DNA from: Hofstenia miamia
Lineage: Eukaryota; Xenacoelomorpha; Acoela
Assembly: GCA_004352715.1 (NCBI GenBank)
Contig: SCFE01000119.1
Span: 1,186,553 to 1,250,552 of the forward strand
Direction: 5' to 3'
DNA length: 64,000 nt
Below are positions 59,838-64,000 of this stretch, piece after piece. Both the position numbers and the translations under genes were made by a program. Within the stretch, counting starts at the first letter, position 1; every line of letters begins with the position of its first letter. Below the pieces are notes generated by a model that ran no database searches, was not told where the DNA came from, and saw only the letters and a program-made list of their open reading frames with translations.

Positions 59838-60193
59838 TAGTGTTCTACGCATTTGCTGAGGGCCACCGTTTAGCCGTTATCCAGCTAACGGCCGGCTGCT
59901 GCCAAAGATTTTGTTTTACGGACAAAATCTCGCCTAAGATAAATTTCTGAACATTATGATGAACTAAATATTTCCATGATTTTAATTTGTATTTTTGTTT
60001 TTAAAACTTAGGCGTTTCTACCATTTTCTTTAATTGTTCGATCTATGCGCATGTTTTAAACGTTCCATTGAAAATTGCAGTATTTCACTTAGTAATATTA
60101 AGAAGTGCCGACTACGGCAAAAACATCACGGCTAACGGCCGGCTACAGCTAAAGCATTACGGCCAAGATAATTGCCTTTGCCGCAGAACACTA
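59838..60193. mobile_element. hAT-like non-autonomous element, copy 2, with 8-bp target duplication
   Basis: The ends TAGTGTTCTACG and (inverted) TAGTGTTCTGCG bracket 356 bp. An 8-bp flanking repeat, GTGTTATG at 59830-59837 and GTGTTATT at 60194-60201, matches in 7 of 8 positions, as expected for hAT. It carries CTAACGGCCGGCTGCTGCC and CTAACGGCCGGCTACAGC near its two ends. It has no coding capacity and is related to 33295-33941. Confidence 0.75.
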
Positions 60194-61267
60194 GTGTTAT
60201 TACCATATATAATTAATTACACAGTAGTCCATTAAGGCAAACTGTTGGATTTAAGATATACTCAATATTTTTGATGAAATATAGTATTTTTGCTTTTGCA
60301 AACTCTATGTGAAATTAGTCTGGCTTGTGTGGCTTGTGTGAGATTGAACATGGATAATTTTCATCTGTATGGTCTGTCAGTGCTACTACGGTTTATATAC
60401 AAAGAGTATTCAAAATCTTTTAAAAAGTTGAAATTTGTAATAAATTAATTAAATTAAATAAATAAAAAATAGTTAGTCTTTTCAAGTATTTCAGCCACAA
60501 CAGTACGCCATAGTACAAATAATACAATCAACAATAGATGTGTCCATGACTCACGATTTCCAAATTTCCGTGCAGGCTTGGAGAAAAGTGTTTGAAAAGG
60601 TGGAAATGACTATTCAGTTCAAAAAGAAAACAATCTGTTTTAAGGACAATCACTGAATGACAATTTTGAAAACGCTTTGGTTTTGCTTAGACGGGTAAAT
60701 TGTTAGTAACTTCCAGCTACTAGTAACAAGCTTAAAATTCAATTAAAAATGTGTAAAATATTCTTTCAAAACTGCAATTCTTTTGGACGCAATTCAACTT
60801 TCATGAAAGTAGATTTCTTGCAAAAGTAGTTCCCAGTGCAGGATGCTTCACAAAGAGTTTTCTTGCTGCGTTCTTTTATTATTATTTTTAGAGTTTTCTG
60901 ATGCTAAATTTGCAGATACTTTATACGCATTGTCAAGTCGAAAGCAGAAAATAAATTTTTAAATAAATACTTTGAGTAAATATTGTTCTCAATTTCATTT
61001 ATAAAGTTTTGCACAAGTCGCCTGCGTCAAAATATGCTCAATTTCAATAAAGACAACATTCCGTCTTGCTATAATATTTTTGTTTCGATTGTCATTTTTA
61101 GTAAAGCCCCAAAGGTTTAGTTTTTTTCAGTTGCACCTCATCTCAATATGCAGGGTCTTTATAATGAAGATACCGATTTGTTGCATTTGCATGTACATAA
61201 ATTTTGGCAATTCAACTAATCTCAAATATAGCTAGTCATGTAGAGGATTAATAAATGAGTGAATAAG

Positions 61268-61270
<3 letters not shown>

Positions 61271-61304
<34 letters not shown>
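61271..61304. repeat. (TA)n microsatellite
   Basis: About 17 TA units, followed by TATA-rich words to about 61360. Confidence 0.9.
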
Positions 61305-61309
<5 letters not shown>

Positions 61310-61402
61310 ACTTGTACATATAATGTATATATCATATATAAATACATTCTTATATATGTATGTAAATATTTTCGTTAGTAATTTTTAAAGCAGCATTTAG
61401 AA

Positions 61403-61602
61403 TTTGGGGTGCATGTGCACCCCAAACGGTCAAAAGTATACATTTTCGCAAGAGAATACTTTATGAAAATTGAACCAGAAATTTTTTTCCATTTGAAAGG
61501 TTTTTTTGTTCAGTGAAAAGTCATAGAATTTCATTTGTGCAACTGCAATATTTTGAAAGAAATATTTAAATAAACTTTGCTTGGGGTGCAATTTCACCCC
61601 AA
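61403..61602. repeat. Pair of GGGGTG...CACCCC hairpins
   Basis: TTTGGGGTGCA-TG-TGCACCCCAAA at 61403-61426 (11-bp arms) and TTGGGGTG-CAATTT-CACCCCAA at 61581-61602 (8-bp arms). Both are followed by AAAC(G/A)GTCA. They may be two ends of a short repeat or a duplicated hairpin. Confidence 0.7.
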
Positions 61603-61618
61603 ACAGTCATGAACCGTT

Positions 61619-62143
61619 AAAATAAAATCGAATGAATTCCCTTTGTAGTTGTCAGTAAAATGCAATGAAAAAGGAAGTATTACATTTCATATATAGAAAG
61701 AAAATAAGCTATAAAATTTTATTATTTATAGTTTATAGTGTCATAAGATGCATCATTTTAGACCGAGAGTTCTTCCAAATTTATTGTTTTGCCACCGACC
61801 GCGGATTAAGGATGACAATGAAAGAAGAGACGTGGTATTTTAATATATATATTTCTTTATAATTTAGTAAGAGGTTTTCAAGATAGCATCACACATTGTC
61901 CCAAACGAGTTCGATTTAAATTTTTTAATCAATATTAAGCCCCGTTTACACGATAAGTTTTCCCCTATGACTTCCCCTTATGTAAGGGAAAACTTATCCC
62001 GCAAACGCAAATTATCTCGTGATAATTGCTCGTCGGGAAAACCTATGAACTCAGAAAATGTTGGTAAGTTTTGCGGTTAAGAATATTACTCATAAGGGAA
62101 AACTTATCGTGTAAGCGGGGCTTTAAATGTTTTTTTATCCACT
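61619..62143. repeat. Large inverted duplication, left arm
   Basis: About 525 bp matching 63112-63644 in inverted orientation at roughly 95% by eye. It contains a MITE copy at 61938-62122. An open frame at 61665-61862 (MKKEVLHFIYRKK...) is shared with the other arm. Confidence 0.9.
61938..62122. mobile_element. Harbinger-type MITE, copy in left arm
   Basis: 185 bp with ends AGCCCCGTTTACACGATAAG and (inverted) AGCCCCGCTTACACGATAAG, flanked by TTA at 61935-61937 and 62123-62125. The terminal repeats extend about 27 bp into GTTTTCCC. A TTA target and CCCCGTTTACAC-type ends fit PIF/Harbinger MITEs. Confidence 0.8.
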
Positions 62144-63111
62144 AATATACCTTTTTTGTCTAATGGAACAAACTAAAAACTATCAATTTAAGACTGTTTA
62201 ACAAAAAAAAGCTTAATCCACAAACAGTTTTGCACGCATTCTTAAACAGCTTTCTCCAAGCCTATTGGAAATTTTAGAACCCTGGGATTTCAAACTTCTA
62301 TAGGTAACTGTGCTTCCCTGTTATGGCCAAAATTTGTTTTTGAAATACATGAAAATATTCGTAGTGAAATATCGATTTACTTGTGATAAAGAAATCTTGG
62401 AATACTCTAAAAGATCTACACTACTGCATATGTGAATATTACAAGAGTGGTAAATTAGTCGAATATTTTGGCCCACTACTCGTAACTTTGTGACCCATGA
62501 TCGGTCCCATGAGTGGGAAATTCAAAATTTGAAACAAATATTGGCAAATGCATAGATTATTAATGTATAAAAATGTCAAAATTTCATTATATGAACTTTA
62601 TGAAATTTTCATTGTAAATTCCACTTAATTAAACTGAACTTCTTTAGCTAATAATTCTCAAGTTTGGGTTGACCCGACCAGCTGAGTCATTTCAGGTTGG
62701 CCCGTTTGTCACTCTGATTATGAATATAAACATATTAATTTAGATTTATTTTCGAAACATTTGCATAATACTAAAAAACAATAGTGAATTATCCTTGCAA
62801 TTAGTGTGAAATATAGCAAACATAGCATTAGCTTTTCATTAAATATGTTTGTTAAATAACTTCAAAAAACAAAAACCAACTCTTGAAAACGGACACTTGT
62901 TGAAAAGAAAATGCTTGCTTTATGCAAATTAGACTTGCATGTGATATTCTGTTTTTCTAAGTATAATACATATTTTCAATGTCATTGATAACTCTAGACA
63001 TTTACAGTATGTGTCAACTCCAATGCAATGGTCAACATAAATTGATTGTTCATTTTTAGTTCATGGTAGGAATTTACTTCTCCAGGTGATGAAATTGAAC
63101 CAATTGATCTT
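62144..63111. other. Spacer between inverted arms, no feature seen
   Basis: About 970 bp of unique A+T-rich DNA with no open frame or transposase remnant recognised. Confidence 0.5.
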
Positions 63112-63644
63112 ATAATGGATAAAAAAACGTTTAAAGCCCCGCTTACAGGATAAGTTTTTCCTTATGAGTAATATTCTTAAACGCAAAACTTACCAACATT
63201 TTCTGAGTTCATAGGTTCTCCCTCACGAGCAATTATCACGCGATAATTTCCATTTGCGGGATAAGTTTTCCCTTACATAAGGGGAAGTCATAGGGGAAAA
63301 CTTATCGTGTAAACGGGGCTTAATATTGATTAAAAAATTTAAATCGAACTCGTTTGGGACAATGTGTGATGCTATCTTGAAAACCTCTTACTAAATTATA
63401 AAGAAATATATATATATTAAAATACCACGTCTCTTCTTTCATTGTCATCCTTAATCCGCGGTCGGTGGCAAAACAATAAACTTCGAAGAACTCTCGGTCT
63501 AAAATGATGCATCTTATGACACTATAAACTATAAATAATAAAATTTTATAGTTTATTTTCTTTCTATATATGAAATGTAATACTTCCTTTTTCATTGCAT
63601 GTTTTTCTGACAACTACAAAGAGAATTCATTTGATTTTATTTTT
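63112..63644. repeat. Large inverted duplication, right arm
   Basis: Inverted copy of 61619-62143. The differences include small substitutions in both the MITE and the unique part, so it is not an identical assembly duplicate. Confidence 0.9.
63135..63320. mobile_element. Harbinger-type MITE, copy in right arm
   Basis: 186 bp, inverted relative to the left copy and flanked by TAA at 63132-63134 and 63321-63323. Because the surrounding unique DNA is also duplicated, this copy arose by the arm duplication, not by a second insertion. Confidence 0.8.
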
Positions 63645-64000
63645 ATGTTTAAAACTAAATTTACAATCAATAATCTTTAATACATTTCAAAAAAATTAAA
63701 TTATGAGATGCATTGAGCAAATATATTATATACTAACTTCTCAAGAAAATGGTATTAATCATTAGATCTTGTATTTTCAAATGATTCAAGAAAAAGTAAA
63801 GAGGTTGAAATTATTTCGAGGATTACATAAACATCATTTGAATAAATTTGACAAAACGTGCTTAACATGTAAGTAATTATTCTTTAAAAAAACCTATGTT
63901 TCTTGTAGGGCATTTGGCTAATGAAATATATGTACTAGATGTCTAGTAAAGTTCATCTTATGAAAATGCATTGCGTCATAAACTTATCAATAATTTGACA

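Noticed and set aside
1-64000. CRISPR arrays, operons, bacterial genes, rRNA or tRNA genes
   Set aside because: None seen. The gene structure is eukaryotic and no cloverleaf or rRNA-like block was recognised by eye. A tRNA or small ncRNA could still be missed without a covariance search.

Overview
This is a window of A+T-rich (roughly 70% by eye, not computed) animal nuclear DNA. It shows spliced genes with GT-AG introns, a metazoan-type RGS gene, several classes of animal transposon, and many (TA)n microsatellites that coincide with assembly gaps. I cannot name the species. The mix of 36-42 nt introns and introns of 3-21 kb in the same neighbourhood recalls flatworms, but other invertebrates also have it, so this is only a guess.

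Two genes can be reconstructed exon by exon, both on the minus strand. (1) An RGS protein of the RZ (RGS17/19/20) subfamily occupies about 58.1 kb down to 22.98 kb. Four coding exons (57964-58056, 36729-36790, 25274-25440, 22983-23186) join with consistent phases and encode a complete RGS domain and C-terminus. Introns are about 21.2, 11.3 and 2.1 kb. The N-terminal Cys-rich exon typical of the family was not found; it may lie beyond the right edge. (2) Downstream of it, between 14.95 and 3.34 kb, lies an unrecognised gene for a predicted type I membrane protein of about 238 residues: signal peptide, ectodomain of about 140 residues with three cysteines, one transmembrane helix and a tail of about 50 residues. 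Its eight exons are phase-compatible; the first three introns are only 42, 42 and 39 nt, the next two 3.5 and 6.9 kb. A weaker two-exon candidate gene end lies at 21.11-21.33 kb.

Everything else is intron or intergenic DNA laden with decayed mobile elements. 0-2.6 kb is a LINE with an SGNH-esterase-like ORF1, a degenerate 2A-like motif, an endonuclease and RT remnants, interrupted by a Harbinger-type MITE with perfect 31-bp inverted repeats. 5.6-9.2 kb holds a (TA)n-nested MITE, a Tc1/mariner relic and two LINE RT fragments; 12.5-13.6 kb another LINE. RGS introns and flanks hold a LINE fragment, a KRBA2-like integrase relic, a MITE in (TA)n at 27.6 kb, a two-copy hAT-like family (33.3 and 59.8 kb), GC-rich small elements, a direct repeat, and hairpins. 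The right end (61.6-63.6 kb) is a roughly 525-bp inverted duplication containing two copies of a Harbinger-type MITE.

The strangest large-scale signal is 15.14-20.87 kb: only three CpG dinucleotides in about 5.6 kb of readable sequence, while both flanks have ordinary CpG density. It lies immediately upstream of the membrane-protein gene. Several N positions are flanked by exact or near-exact duplications (1.2, 40.6, 55.5 kb) and are probably assembly joins.
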